A stretch of DNA of 22,957 nucleotides, taken from Ascoidea tarda (nom. inval.) (Eukaryota; Ascomycota; Saccharomycetes; Ascoideales; Ascoideaceae). Location: contig JAKTTS010000240.1 of assembly GCA_030560485.1 (NCBI GenBank), forward strand, positions 1 to 22,957, in the 5' to 3' direction. This document shows, in pieces, positions 1 through 9,499 of this stretch. Made by a program: the position numbers and the translations under genes. The notes beneath the pieces were generated by a model. It did not search any database. It worked only from the letters and a program-made list of their open reading frames with translations, and had not been told where the DNA came from. Numbering within the stretch: the stretch's first letter is position 1; every line of letters starts with the position of its first letter.

Positions 1-55
<55 letters not shown>

Positions 56-836
56 ATTATTTTTGCATTTTATCCTATATCCAGTCATTTCATTTCATCT
101 CATATCTCAATCTATTTAAATGAATAAATGTTACGCATCAATCAGTTCATCATTTCACCATTTTACCAATTCTATCTTCAATTTCTCATCTTTCTATTCA
201 ATCTCACGTATCTCACTCAAATCTCATATAAATCTTTTCAAATCTTTCTTAAATCTCTCAAGAATCTCTTAAAAGTCCCTTAAAGATCTCTCTAAACATT
301 TTTTTAGCAATATATCATGAATCAATTATTCACTAATAATCCCAACTTTTGAAACAACAATTAATCATATAACCCATTTCTATCATCTTTATATAAAATG
401 AAATCAAATTATTCATTGTAACAACCATTATTAAATATTTATAAACAATTTTAAACTTTTCTAAACCTTTCCAAACTTTTCAAAACTTTATTATAAATCA
501 AAATCAAAATCGAAATCAAAATGATCTTAATTTTAGCATATCAATAGCCATTACCCATTACTCATTACCTGTTCCCTGTTCCCTGTTACCCATTATCCAT
601 TATATTTATCAATACCTTCTTCACTAAAAAGATTCATAATTTTGTCTCCCACAATGTCTTTTGACTCCTTGATTCCTTTGTAAACAATATATTAATATGA
701 TCCCTTAAAATTTTAATTCTGTTTCTATTTTTATATTTATTTATTTATTTATTAATTTATTTATTTATTTATTTATTTAAAAAATGGTATATTATTCCGC
801 TTGTTTATTGATTTGGTAATCCCTTTCTTTTTTTTA
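1..836. other. AT-rich intergenic DNA downstream of the VIK1-like gene
   Basis: No gene is visible. The window opens with a poly-T tract (36 T, one C, 18 T; 1-55). Later come ATCAAA-type repeats near 490-522, a short stretch of repeated CTGTTCC / TTACCCATTA-like words at about 545-607, and a (TTTA)n microsatellite at about 731-780. The segment contains the 3' flank of the minus-strand gene that ends at 837. A long homopolymer at the first base could also reflect where an assembly or window was cut. Confidence 0.6.
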
Positions 837-2879
837 TCAAGTTATTGATGGACTAGAAACATTTTTCTTAGAAGGAGAGCTCATTTTATTGATTTGTTCT
901 GCTAATATCATTGTGTCGATTATCGACTTTTCGCTCAAATTTTTCTCATTATCTTTATTTGATATGATAAAATAACTCAAACTTTTTGTATGACAATAAA
1001 TCGCCTTCAAAATTCTACTGATTAAATCCATTTCGTTTATTGATGAACTGGATATGTTTTTCAAATTTTTCAAATATTCAAATAGCTTTAGTTTTATTTC
1101 TTCCTTGACTAATGTAAAATCAACGAAATAAATACATGATTCAAATTCAATTTTACTGTTTGGAGTGAATTTACTAGCTTTAACATGAATCGTTCCAATT
1201 AAAATAGAATTTGATAATCCGCCCCCTTTATTAATAGTCAAATCAAATAACTCTTTATCGTTTTCATTAATATCAACTGTCTTTGAATTTATATTAAATC
1301 TCCCAGAATCTTTAAATTGTATTTCAATATTATTGGAATTCTTATCCAATAAATCAGTTATTATAAATTGATCAAATTGATTATTTTGCAAGTCAATTGA
1401 ATTGTATTGTAGCTTGAATTTATAATTCCAGTTTTTAAGTTTGAAATTGTTTTCGTATCTCAGTCTTAAGTTTTTAATATTTTCCAATACACTATTCGGT
1501 ATAAAAGACAACGAGTTATAATTTGAGCCTATGAAGATAATTGATATATTTGAACCTTTCATACTATGTTCGATTAAGCATTTTGTTTCTTCAATAATCT
1601 CTGAATCATCGAAATCTGGATTTATAACTTTATCAAAGGTAAAATTAAGAGAGGCATTTGTTAGATTTAAGATTTTTTTATTTTCCTTCGAGTCAGGAAA
1701 TGCAAAAAGATTATTGTTGTTATTGAAGATTCTAATATAGACTCGTAATTTGCCATTTAAGTCTTGAATTGATGTTTCTGTTCTTCTAATTGATAATTTT
1801 TCTTTATTTAGTTTATTGAGAGTTTGATAAAAAGATTCGTTGCTTTGATTTAAATCATTCTGCCATTTAGTCAATTCGTTATTCTGGAGAGAAATTTTTT
1901 GATTATAACTGTTTATATTTGATTGAAGACTGTTTAGCAAAAGTTGAGAAGATTTTTCGTTATTATCAATGTTTGATAATTGGGATTTAATTTCATTAAT
2001 TTGTAAAAGAAAATTTTTTTCATCAATTTTTAATTGGTTTAAAATTGACAAGTTTTTATCTAGTTCCAAGTTTTTTTTTGAGATTTGATCTTGTAAATTT
2101 GATAATTTTAAATTTTCATTCTGAATAAAGTCATTATAAATTTGGTCCAATTTAGCGATTTCTGATGATAAACTGATGTTTTTTTTTTTGTTAAGGTTAT
2201 TTAGAATTACATTTGCATTGTTGATGTCGTTTTGGAGATTTTCAATTTCGAGTGATAAAGACTTGTTTGGTTTTAAAGAGGTTGTATTTGATATTTGGTT
2301 TTTTAATGTTTGTATGGTTGAGTCTAGGATTCTCTTTTGATTATTTTGTAGTTCTTTTAGTTGTAGGTTGTATAATTTTGATTGGTGGTCTAGATCAGTT
2401 TGGATTAAATGATTTTCGTAGTCGAATTGTTTGGTTGTTGAGTTTATTAGGAGGTCTATTTTTTTGATTTTGAGATTGTATTCTGATTTCTTTTTAGAGT
2501 AATCGAGGTTCATGTTTTGAATTTGGTTAATTTTGTTGATATAGAGATTGATTTCGTTGTTTAGATTTAAGATTTTTTTTTCGACTGACAGGATTTCCTT
2601 TGAGTAGTAGTCTTCAAGTTGATTTGAGGAAGAGTATTTTAGAGAGAAAGCTGATTTATTTTGCGAGTTTTGATTATAGTTGCAATTTTGATTTTGATTT
2701 TGATTTTGATTGGGATTAAAGGTGAAGGAAGAAGTTTGGGGTAATTTGAATAGTGAATCGGATTGAGAATCTTTTTTATAAACAGTTTGTAAATTTTGTA
2801 GGCTTATTTTTGGTTTAGCCAAAGATCTTTGATTATGGGAATCTGACTTTCTTTTAATAATTTTTATTGAATTTAGATT

Positions 2880-2918
<39 letters not shown>

Positions 2919-3026
2919 GTTGTTGTTGTTGTTGTTCCTATTGTTTTTATTATTGTTATTGGTGTTATCGTTATCATTCTTATCGTTAAAAGATAGTTTA
3001 GAAGGAGTAGAGAAATTTGAATGCAT
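837..3026 (-). CDS. VIK1: Kar3-associated non-catalytic kinesin-like protein (Vik1/Cik1 type)
   Basis: The product is 729 aa. Seen: an Asn-rich, disordered N-terminus (18 Asn at about residues 31-48, then an Asn-Gln repeat), a long Asn/Lys/Leu-rich region with coiled-coil character (about 140-425), then a kinesin neck and motor-like fold starting at LRVYIRIF (427-434), with FTFDKVI at about 462-468. Where kinesin-14 motors carry the P-loop (GQTGSGKT) this protein has GSNYNSLS (about 500-507), so it should not bind ATP. That is the hallmark of Vik1 and Cik1, which pair with the motor Kar3 on spindle and mating microtubules. The open frame runs on upstream to a TTG at 3089, but the first ATG is at 3026 and is taken as the start. 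Gene order (next to YAH1, near VTI1) supports the call. Vik1 and Cik1 cannot be told apart here; the gene probably predates their split. Confidence 0.75.
2881..2937. repeat. ATT/GTT trinucleotide repeat coding for poly-Asn
   Basis: A run of ATT then GTT triplets on the plus strand reads as AAT/AAC Asn codons in the minus-strand Vik1/Cik1-like gene. It is a coding microsatellite in a disordered N-terminus and is likely to vary in length between strains. Confidence 0.85.
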
Positions 3027-3500
3027 TATTATGGAAGTCTCATTTAAGGTAAACAGGTAGGCAAGAGGAGAATAAAAGAGAAAAAACAATTGGATTATAT
3101 TGTGTTATAAATTAGATGTATATAGTTGGTTGGCAGTGTTCATTGATTGATCAAATGAGCAGTGAAAAATGGATGAATTGATTAGGATTTCCATCTGGAA
3201 AGAGAAGTAAAATGAAGCACAATAGAAAAAATGTGAAACAAATTTCAAACCAGGGGAGAAATATCGATGAACAGCTTGTAACTGGAGATAATCTGAAGAA
3301 AATTAGTATGGAGGGTGTATACGTAGATAGAGAGAAATTTGGGCGGAGCTGACGAAAACAGAAGGAAAAAGAATGTAAGAGTGATGGAGGAATAATACAG
3401 AAATTCGATATGTACTTTTTGAGTGAGGCCAAAGATATTTACACTATTGATGAGAGAATTAGAATTGGGGAAGAATTGAATAGCAGAATTGAAAAGCAGC
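3027..3500. other. Intergenic: VIK1-like promoter and YAH1 3' flank
   Basis: About 470 bp between two minus-strand genes. A 93-codon open stretch (3151-3432, minus) begins at a TTG, has low-complexity Phe/Leu/Ser content and matches no family I know, so it is not called. No clear TATA box or operator was found. Confidence 0.5.
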
Positions 3501-4078
3501 TCAGGAGAAGTCGCTCTTCTGGAGGTTTCTGGTCATGGATGGAAGAGCCACTCTAATCCCATCTAGTTCTTTGGACATTTTGACCTGGCAGCCCAATCGT
3601 GAGGTTTCAGTTAAACCAAAAGCCAAATCCAACATATCGTTTTCGTCGTCGTCAGGCTCAGGAATGGCATCGTAGTACTCTGGATCTATGATAACATGGC
3701 AGGTGGAGCAGGCACAGGAACCTCCACAGGCACCCTCCATGTCCAACCCATGGGCCTGAGCAATATCCATGATGGTATCTCCCTCTGCGACCTCGTAGGT
3801 GAAGGCCTTACCATCTTTGGTAACAAATGTGATGTGCAATCTAGAAATCAATTGTTAGTACGCCGAACGAGTCGAGAAGCAGAAGTAAGAACAGAAACAG
3901 GAACATACTCTTCGCCAGGCTTGGGCTTGTGGATGTGGCCATGGGAGTTGATGATCGAGCTGGAGAACAGTCGTTGGAATGCTCTTTGTGGAATGGCTGC
4001 AATTGGGGACGTTCTGGCGAGCGCGAACGAGGACACTGCGAGCTGTCTGTGAACGAGAGCTATGGAGAAGCGAAACAT
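3501..4078 (-). CDS. YAH1: Mitochondrial [2Fe-2S] ferredoxin (adrenodoxin type), two exons
   Basis: Spliced CDS is exon 1 4078..3909 and exon 2 3840..3501, 169 aa. Yah1 passes electrons from Arh1 to Fe-S cluster assembly on Isu1, and to haem A and CoQ synthesis, in the mitochondrial matrix. Seen: an Arg/Ser/Ala-rich presequence (MFRFSIALVHRQ...), the yeast-typical SHGHIHKPKPGEE linker, then the ferredoxin fold with CGGSCACSTCH and RLGCQVK. Cluster ligands should be Cys95, Cys101, Cys104 and Cys141. The AEGDTIMDIAQ and MTRNLQKSDFS segments closely match S. cerevisiae Yah1 (172 aa). The start at 4078 was chosen because an upstream in-frame ATG at 4147 would add a run of leucines from a low-complexity CAG tract. 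VTI1 is divergent, 597 bp away. Confidence 0.96.
3841..3908 (-). other. YAH1: Spliceosomal intron of YAH1 (68 nt)
   Basis: On the minus strand the intron opens with GTATGT (3908-3903), has a perfect TACTAAC branch site (3860-3854) and ends in TTTCTAG (3847-3841). The branch A is 14 nt from the 3' splice site. Splicing joins GGCGAAGA to ATTGCACATC, giving Gly-Glu-Glu-Leu-His-Ile, exactly the family sequence. Unspliced RNA would run into a stop inside the intron. It falls after the second base of codon 57, at the junction of targeting sequence and ferredoxin domain. Confidence 0.95.
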
Positions 4079-4675
4079 GGCGGACAGCAGAAGAAGCAAA
4101 AGCAGCAGCAGTTCTGGAAGCACAGGCAGCAGAGGCAGCAAATACAAAGCGAAAAATTTACAGCGGATGATTCACAGCCGATACCCTTTCGGGACGAGTC
4201 GCGCTCCGGCCAATGGCTGGGGGAGCATTGCTGCATTACTAATGGAGCTGGTGTTTCTGTTGCCTCTGCTGCCTGTGCTTCCAGAACTGCTTCAGTGCTG
4301 CTTTTCCATGGCCCAGCAGCCCCAGCCCCAGTGAGAACTGCTTCAATGCCAATGCTTGCTCTGCGTTCTCTGCGCTTTCCACTCCATCTGCTTCCTTTGC
4401 TTCCTTTACTTCCTCTGCTTCCTTTGCTTCTCTTGTTGCACTGTTCAATGCCAATCCCCACTGTTTCCATTCCACAGCTCTCACTTTTCTCCAGTATTAC
4501 CATTGTCGTTATTGCCACCATCTCCAGCATCTCCAGCAACAAAGCACGGAAACAGCATAACGGCGCTTACATAATCCGCCCTTGTTAGAGGCTCAATACT
4601 CCATCGATAACTATCACTATCACTATCAGTAGCTGCTCTGTATCCTGAAGATATATCTAATAACAAATACCCACA
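4079..4675. other. Divergent YAH1-VTI1 intergenic region, GC-rich and low-complexity
   Basis: This 597-bp region separates two divergent genes and must hold both promoters. It is GC-rich and full of imperfect CAG/CTG and CTTCC-type repeats (for example about 4083-4140 and 4388-4435), so several reading frames stay open by chance and none resembles a known protein. It contains the 31-bp inverted repeat listed separately and a 12-bp direct repeat AGAACTGCTTCA (4283-4294 and 4334-4345). A CACTATCA-type repeat lies just upstream of VTI1 (about 4614-4628). Confidence 0.6.
4107..4291. repeat. 31-bp perfect inverted repeat with 123-bp spacer
   Basis: Arm 4107-4137 is the exact reverse complement of arm 4261-4291; pairing fails at the next base on either side. 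The arms include GTTCTGGAAGCACAGG and its complement. The repeat sits just upstream of the YAH1 start in the divergent promoter region. It could form a hairpin in RNA read from either strand, or be the trace of an inverted duplication. Confidence 0.9.
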
Positions 4676-5341
4676 ATGGCTGATTACGAACTATTTCAGA
4701 CCTATGAGGCTGACTTCCAAATAGCCTACGAAGAAGCTCAAGAAAAATTGAACCAGATAAGAGACTTGGATGGCGAACCAAGGAAATCTGCAATGAAGGC
4801 TGTAGAAAGAGCCACTGATGAATGCTATGAAATAATCGATCAAATGAGCATTGAAGTTCAAAACATCTCCTCTTCTGAAAGATCCTCTTTTAATTCAAAG
4901 ATTCGTTCCTACAGATCAAGTGTAGAAAAGCAAAAAATCCAATTGAAAAAACTAATGGACGATGAAGACAGAAGAATCCTTTTCGGCTCCTCTCCTCAAT
5001 TTGACTACAATAATAACGATCCAAACTATTCTCAAAGGCAATCTCTATTAAGAGCAAATGCCTCCCTAGAAAGATCCTCTGATAGATTAAGAGATTCTCA
5101 AAGAATTGGCGCTGAAACTGAAAATATTGGTGCAAGTATTTTAAATGATTTAAGAGGTCAAAGAGAACAAATTATAAATTCAAGAAATACTTTAATGGAT
5201 GCCGATGGTTATGTTGATAAAAGTATCAGAACTTTAAGAAAAATGACAAGAAGAATGGCCACTAATAAAATGATAACTTATGCAATCATTGCTGTTCTCA
5301 TAATCTTGATTTTCTTAGTCCTATTAAGTAAATTCTGGTAA
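4676..5341 (+). CDS. VTI1: Qb-SNARE Vti1
   Basis: The product is 221 aa, against 217 in S. cerevisiae. Vti1 is a v-SNARE for Golgi, endosome and vacuole fusion, pairing with Sed5, Pep12, Vam3 and Tlg2. Seen: an N-terminal three-helix (Habc) region (about 1-95), a linker with RRILFGSS, a SNARE motif (about 131-192) with the central zero-layer glutamine in LRGQRE (Gln162), the conserved YVDKSIRTLRKMTRRM block, and a C-terminal membrane anchor (about 199-220) ending LLSKFW. This is a tail-anchored protein. The ATG at 4676 follows CACA and gives the expected length. It is divergent from YAH1 and convergent with the GH63-like gene, as expected from yeast gene order. Confidence 0.96.
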   Translation: MADYELFQTYEADFQIAYEEAQEKLNQIRDLDGEPRKSAMKAVERATDECYEIIDQMSIEVQNISSSERSSFNSKIRSYRSSVEKQKIQLKKLMDDEDRRILFGSSPQFDYNNNDPNYSQRQSLLRANASLERSSDRLRDSQRIGAETENIGASILNDLRGQREQIINSRNTLMDADGYVDKSIRTLRKMTRRMATNKMITYAIIAVLIILIFLVLLSKFW

Positions 5342-5852
5342 TCTTATTTAATCCTCTTAAATATCACACACCTCTTTCTTTTTCTTCATAGTTTACAATT
5401 GTTTTATTTTTACTATCTGATTCCCTATTTTTAATTTAATGATTTTCTCTCAATTAATTCCTCCCTTTACCTCCCTTTACCTCTCTTCCTCATTCATTTC
5501 ATAAAATTCCCCTTTATTGCTATCTACTATCTACTTCTTCTTTCATTTTGTGTAGAAAAACTGCTATTTGATTATCTATTATATCTAATACTAATTAAAA
5601 TTATTAATAACTATATCACCAAAACATTTGTCACAGAATTTATCAAAAGAAATTATTTCTAGTCAAAAAATTAACTCTTAAAAAAACAAGAAAAAACTAA
5701 AAAAAAAACAACATAAATTATATAGATATCTAAAAATATTTATCAAATGAATGGATATAAATCAATCAAATAAAACCAAATAATTACTGAAAAAAGACAA
5801 CACTAAAAATAAAATTAAAATTAAAAATAATAAAAAAAATAAAATAAAATAA
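5342..5852. other. Convergent 3' intergenic region
   Basis: An AT-rich spacer between the VTI1 stop and the stop of the minus-strand GH63-like gene, so it holds two terminators back to back. A perfect 10-bp tandem CTCCCTTTAC pair lies at 5461-5480, and A-rich tracts fill about 5640-5850. No gene or RNA gene was recognised. Confidence 0.55.
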
Positions 5853-8800
5853 TCAGGGATGAGCTTCCAATTCATCGCTTGAAACATCATCTTCCTTTTC
5901 GTTCTTCTTGAACTTGTAATTTTGAATAGCTGTTCGGATCTGTTCAATTATTGCCTTTTCATGTTCTTCTGTCATTGCTGATGAGACCCTAGTCGATTGT
6001 CTTGAAAGTCCCAACTCAGAGTAGTTATCATCTTCACTTAAAATAGATTTGGCTCCAGGTGTCATTGGTATTTCTCTTTGATAAATCTTACACTCTTCTT
6101 CCGTCAACTCTAAGACTTGGGATGTCAAGTTAACTAACGATTTTCCGGAACGACGTCTAGCCAGTTTAGCCGAAAATTTTCCACCACTAGGATAATACTT
6201 GATAATTTCATTATCATCAATATTAAAATAATCTGACGTGGCTGATGTCCTAGGTGTGTATGGTGTACTTGGTAATTTTAATGATACACCAACATCTTGA
6301 ATCCATTTAGCAACTAATGCTGTCCATCCACACTGGTGCGAGGCTCCTAATCCTCTTCCAGTATCACCATCAAAATATTCATAAAATGGAACATTATCAC
6401 TGAAAAATTCATTGCAATTTAATATTTTAGAGTCTCCGTTACAAGCTCTGTACCCTTCTTGATTTTGTGTAAATAATTTAATTAAACGATGTTGGATTTC
6501 TTCAGCAACTTGAGCTAAATTGAGCATTATTCCAGATCCCTTGGGGCATTCAACTTTTAATGATTGTCCATAATATAAATAAAATCGTTGTAATGATTCA
6601 ACTAAAAGAAAATTCGTTGGAAACCAGATTGGTCCTCTCCAATTAGAATTTCCACCAAAAAGCCCCGAATCTGATTCTCCAGGCAAATAGCTAACATTAT
6701 AATGTTGGCCATGAACAGTCATTTCAAATGGATGCTTTTCGTGATATTTTGACAATGATCTTATACCATAATCAGATAAAAATTCATCTTCATCCAACAT
6801 CTTCTCTAAAATTGCAACTAATCTCTCTTTATTCACTAATGATAACAATAAACGTTCTCCAACTCCTTTAGCTTTAGTGCATGCAATATTTCTTTCAACA
6901 ATCCAACTTTTGTTTTCAATTGACCAATCTAACCTTTTTTTGAAACTTGGGAACTTTTCTAATAATTCAGGTTCTAAAGTTAAACAAGCATACAAAGGAA
7001 TCAAGCCAACTAAAGATCTAACAGGTAATTGTTGTTTGTAAACATGATCGTAAGAAATTGAATCATAGAAAAATTGATCTTCTTCATTCCAAAGAGATTT
7101 TTTAGTGGCTTCAGTTTCATCTGGTGAAGCATCTCTAAATGTCATGGCATCAGCAATTAATAAGAAATGTTCAAAAAACTTAGATGCAATATCTTCATAA
7201 ACTGATCTTTCTTTGGATAATTCCAAGGCAATATTTAACATTTGAAGACAAAAAAACGCCATCCAACCAGTAGAGTCAGCTTGTTCTAATACACCACCAG
7301 TTGGCAAAGGTTCAGATCTATTAAAGATACCAATGTTATCTAGACCTAAAAAGCCACCTTCAAAGACATTATTTCCATCAGAATCCTTTCTATTAACCCA
7401 CCAAGTGAAGTTTAATAACAATTTTTGAAAGACTCTTTCCAAAAAATCTCTGTCTTCTCTTCCATACATTTTTCTTTCAATTTTATAAATTCTAAAGGCA
7501 GACCAAGCATGAACTGGCGGATTCACGTCACTAAAGTTCCATTCATAAGCAGGTATTTGACCATTTGGATGCATATACCATTCTCTAGTTAATAAATCCA
7601 ATTGATTTTTAGCAAAAGCGGGATCAATCATTGCAAGAGGAATACAATGAAAAGCAGTATCCCAAGCAGCGAAAAATGGATATTCCCATTTGTCGGGCAA
7701 AGATAATACTTGGTCAATATATAAATGATTCCAATGTTTATTTCTACCGTTTGCTCTATTGGGAGGTGGTTTAGGAGTAGCTGGGTCACCATGTGCCCAA
7801 TATTGGTGAACAAAACCGTAATATTGTTTTGTCCATAATAAGCCTGCAAATGCTTGACGTTGAATAGTTCTTAATTCCTCTGTGATCGGCAATGGAGTGA
7901 TTGACCAATAAAAGTTGTCCGCTTCATCTTGCCTTTCAACAAAAACTTGATCAAATGCTTCTTCATCGATGATGCAGCTTTTATCTGTATCACCATCTTT
8001 TATAGTAGATAATTTATAACGAATGGTAACGTAGTCACCGGGAGGAACACCACCATCAGCGTCAAAGGAAAACCAAGCACAAGCTTTTGTACCAACATTT
8101 TGAGGATTGACAGCTTCGTCGATTTCATCAACAACGTATTCATGAAAGGCATCTTTAACGTATTTGGATTTGTTTGGCTGATTGTATAATTTTTTTGTGT
8201 TTGTTTCATTTTCTGTGAATAATAGTTTTGGTTCAACATCATCAGAGTGGTCGTTACAACCTGGGGAGGGGGAAAAGACTAGTCTTTTTTTGCCAAATTT
8301 CCAATGGTCGATCTTAATCGAAGAGTCGTTATTATCAAATTCCCTAGAGAAGGAGGGCTTTGGGTGGTTTTTTTCTTCAGGAATACCCCAAGACCAAGTG
8401 TTTCTAAAGACAGCATGAGGCAAGATATGGAGAGGAGCAGGAGCAGCAGATCTATTATAAGCGGTTATTCTGAAATAGACTTCATCGGGATCGTTCTCAT
8501 CCTTGGCGACTTCGAAGATGACATCGAAAAAATTGGATTCGTCAAAGATTTTTGTATCTGGTAATTCGTATTCCTTTTCTAGCCTCGATCTCTTTTGGTT
8601 TTCCTCGACCAATTTTTCATAGGGAAATTTTGATTGAGGATATTTATAAAGATATTTCATATATGAATGAGTGGGGGTGTTATCGAGATAGTGGTAAATT
8701 TCTTTGACATCCTCACCATGATTACCTTGAGGACCGGTAACACCAAAAAGTTTTTCTTTCAAAAAATCGTCGTTTTCATTCCAGAGAGCAATTGAGAAGT

Positions 8801-9134
8801 TCAAGAGTTGGTGGTTGTCGGAAACACCGGCTAGACCATCTTCTCCCCATCGATATGCTCTTGATTTAGAGTGATCGAAGGGAAAATCGTTCCAGGCATC
8901 TCCATCGTGGGAGTAATCTTCTCTGACAGTAGCCCATTGTCTTTCACCGAGATAGGGACCCCAACGTTTCCATTTCTAAATAAAGTTAGTAAGAGCTCAG
9001 GATGGCAAAGATAGAAGAGAATTGAAAAGCAGAAAGCTGAAGCTGGGCTGGAGGCGACATACCTTGATGTTTTGTGTGTCTTCTTCGAGTCTTTTGCCCT
9101 CAGCAGTGTGTAGTATGTTAGGACCGTAGGTCAT
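5853..9134 (-). CDS. GH63-family glucosidase-like protein (YMR196W homologue), two exons
   Basis: Spliced CDS is exon 1 9134..9063 and exon 2 8975..5853, 1064 aa. Exon 1 codes 24 residues (MTYGPNILHTAEG...), and exon 2 continues KWKRWGPYLGERQWATVRED, a strongly conserved opening. GH63 landmarks follow in order: RWGEDGLAG, GNHGEDVKE, WDTAFH (about 462-467), EQADSTGW (about 588-595, whose Asp is the likely general acid), NWRGPIWFP (about 802-810) and YEYFDGDTGRGLG (about 889-901, whose Glu is a candidate base). There is no signal peptide or membrane segment, so this is not ER glucosidase I (Cwh41). It should act in the cytosol on an unknown alpha-glucoside or mannoside. The C-terminal 110 residues are polar and Ser-rich. 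S. cerevisiae YMR196W (about 1088 aa, uncharacterised) is next to VTI1 in the same arrangement. Confidence 0.88.
8976..9062 (-). other. Spliceosomal intron of the GH63-like gene (87 nt)
   Basis: Minus strand: GTATGT at 9062-9057, perfect TACTAAC at 8991-8985 and TTTAG ending at 8976, with the branch A only 10 nt from the acceptor. It lies between codons (phase 0): ATC AAG joined to AAA TGG. The joined protein reads through into the family-conserved KRWGPYL, which has no ATG of its own nearby. Confidence 0.93.
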
Positions 9135-9499
9135 TGTGAGCAACTAAGGAGGAAAATGCAGCTGAACAGGTAGCAGAAAAGACAGCAGAACCAACAGAAG
9201 ATATAGGAGGCGATCTAGTAGGCAATTGCTGAGATCTGGCAAAAAAAATAAGAAAAGCTGAGCAAGCGAGAAGAGCAGTTTATATAGCGCTGATAAGAGC
9301 AAGCAAACAAAGGTGAGCTCACCGTTTCTAACAGTGAGCGCAGATCGGACAGGGCCATAATAGCGCTTTTATAAGGCTTTATAGTTTTATGGTCTCAAGA
9401 AACACTTAAGGTATGAGATTTGGGATTTGAGATGGACTATGAAACTATGTGGATGCAGAACTACGATAATACAGAAGACAGAGGAGGTGCTCAGCAGCT
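9135..9499. other. Intergenic: GYP5 3' flank and GH63-like promoter
   Basis: About 365 bp between two minus-strand genes. On the minus strand it shows two TATA-like boxes, TATAAAAG (9373-9366) and TATATAAA (9286-9279), each beside an AGCGCT palindrome (9362-9367, 9286-9291). A purine-rich, AGCAG-containing leader follows. No gene was recognised. Confidence 0.55.
9279..9290 (-). promoter_or_regulatory. Candidate TATA box with GCGC flank, GH63-like gene
   Basis: The minus strand reads GCGCTATATAAA, about 145 bp upstream of the ATG at 9134. The TATATAAA core fits the yeast TATA consensus. Near-identical GCGC-TATA junctions occur upstream of HEM15 and NUS1. Confidence 0.5.

Noticed and set aside
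545-607. Telomere-like G-rich repeats (minus strand)
   Set aside because: A few imperfect GGGTAA and AACAGGG words only; too short and irregular, and the window is flanked by ordinary genes.
3027-3089. N-terminal extensions to TTG or GTG codons (3089, 14648, 14845, 20571)
   Set aside because: Nuclear yeast genes rarely start there; each has a downstream ATG giving a family-like N-terminus.
3151-3432. 93-codon minus-strand frame between the VIK1-like gene and YAH1
   Set aside because: Begins at TTG, Phe/Leu/Ser-rich low complexity, lies in the VIK1-like promoter, and no family resemblance.
3929-4588. Long open frames on both strands in the YAH1-VTI1 spacer (3929-4588 plus, 4060-4542 minus)
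   Set aside because: They arise from GC-rich CAG/CTG and CTTCC low-complexity DNA, overlap YAH1 exon 1 and each other, and show no protein-family character.
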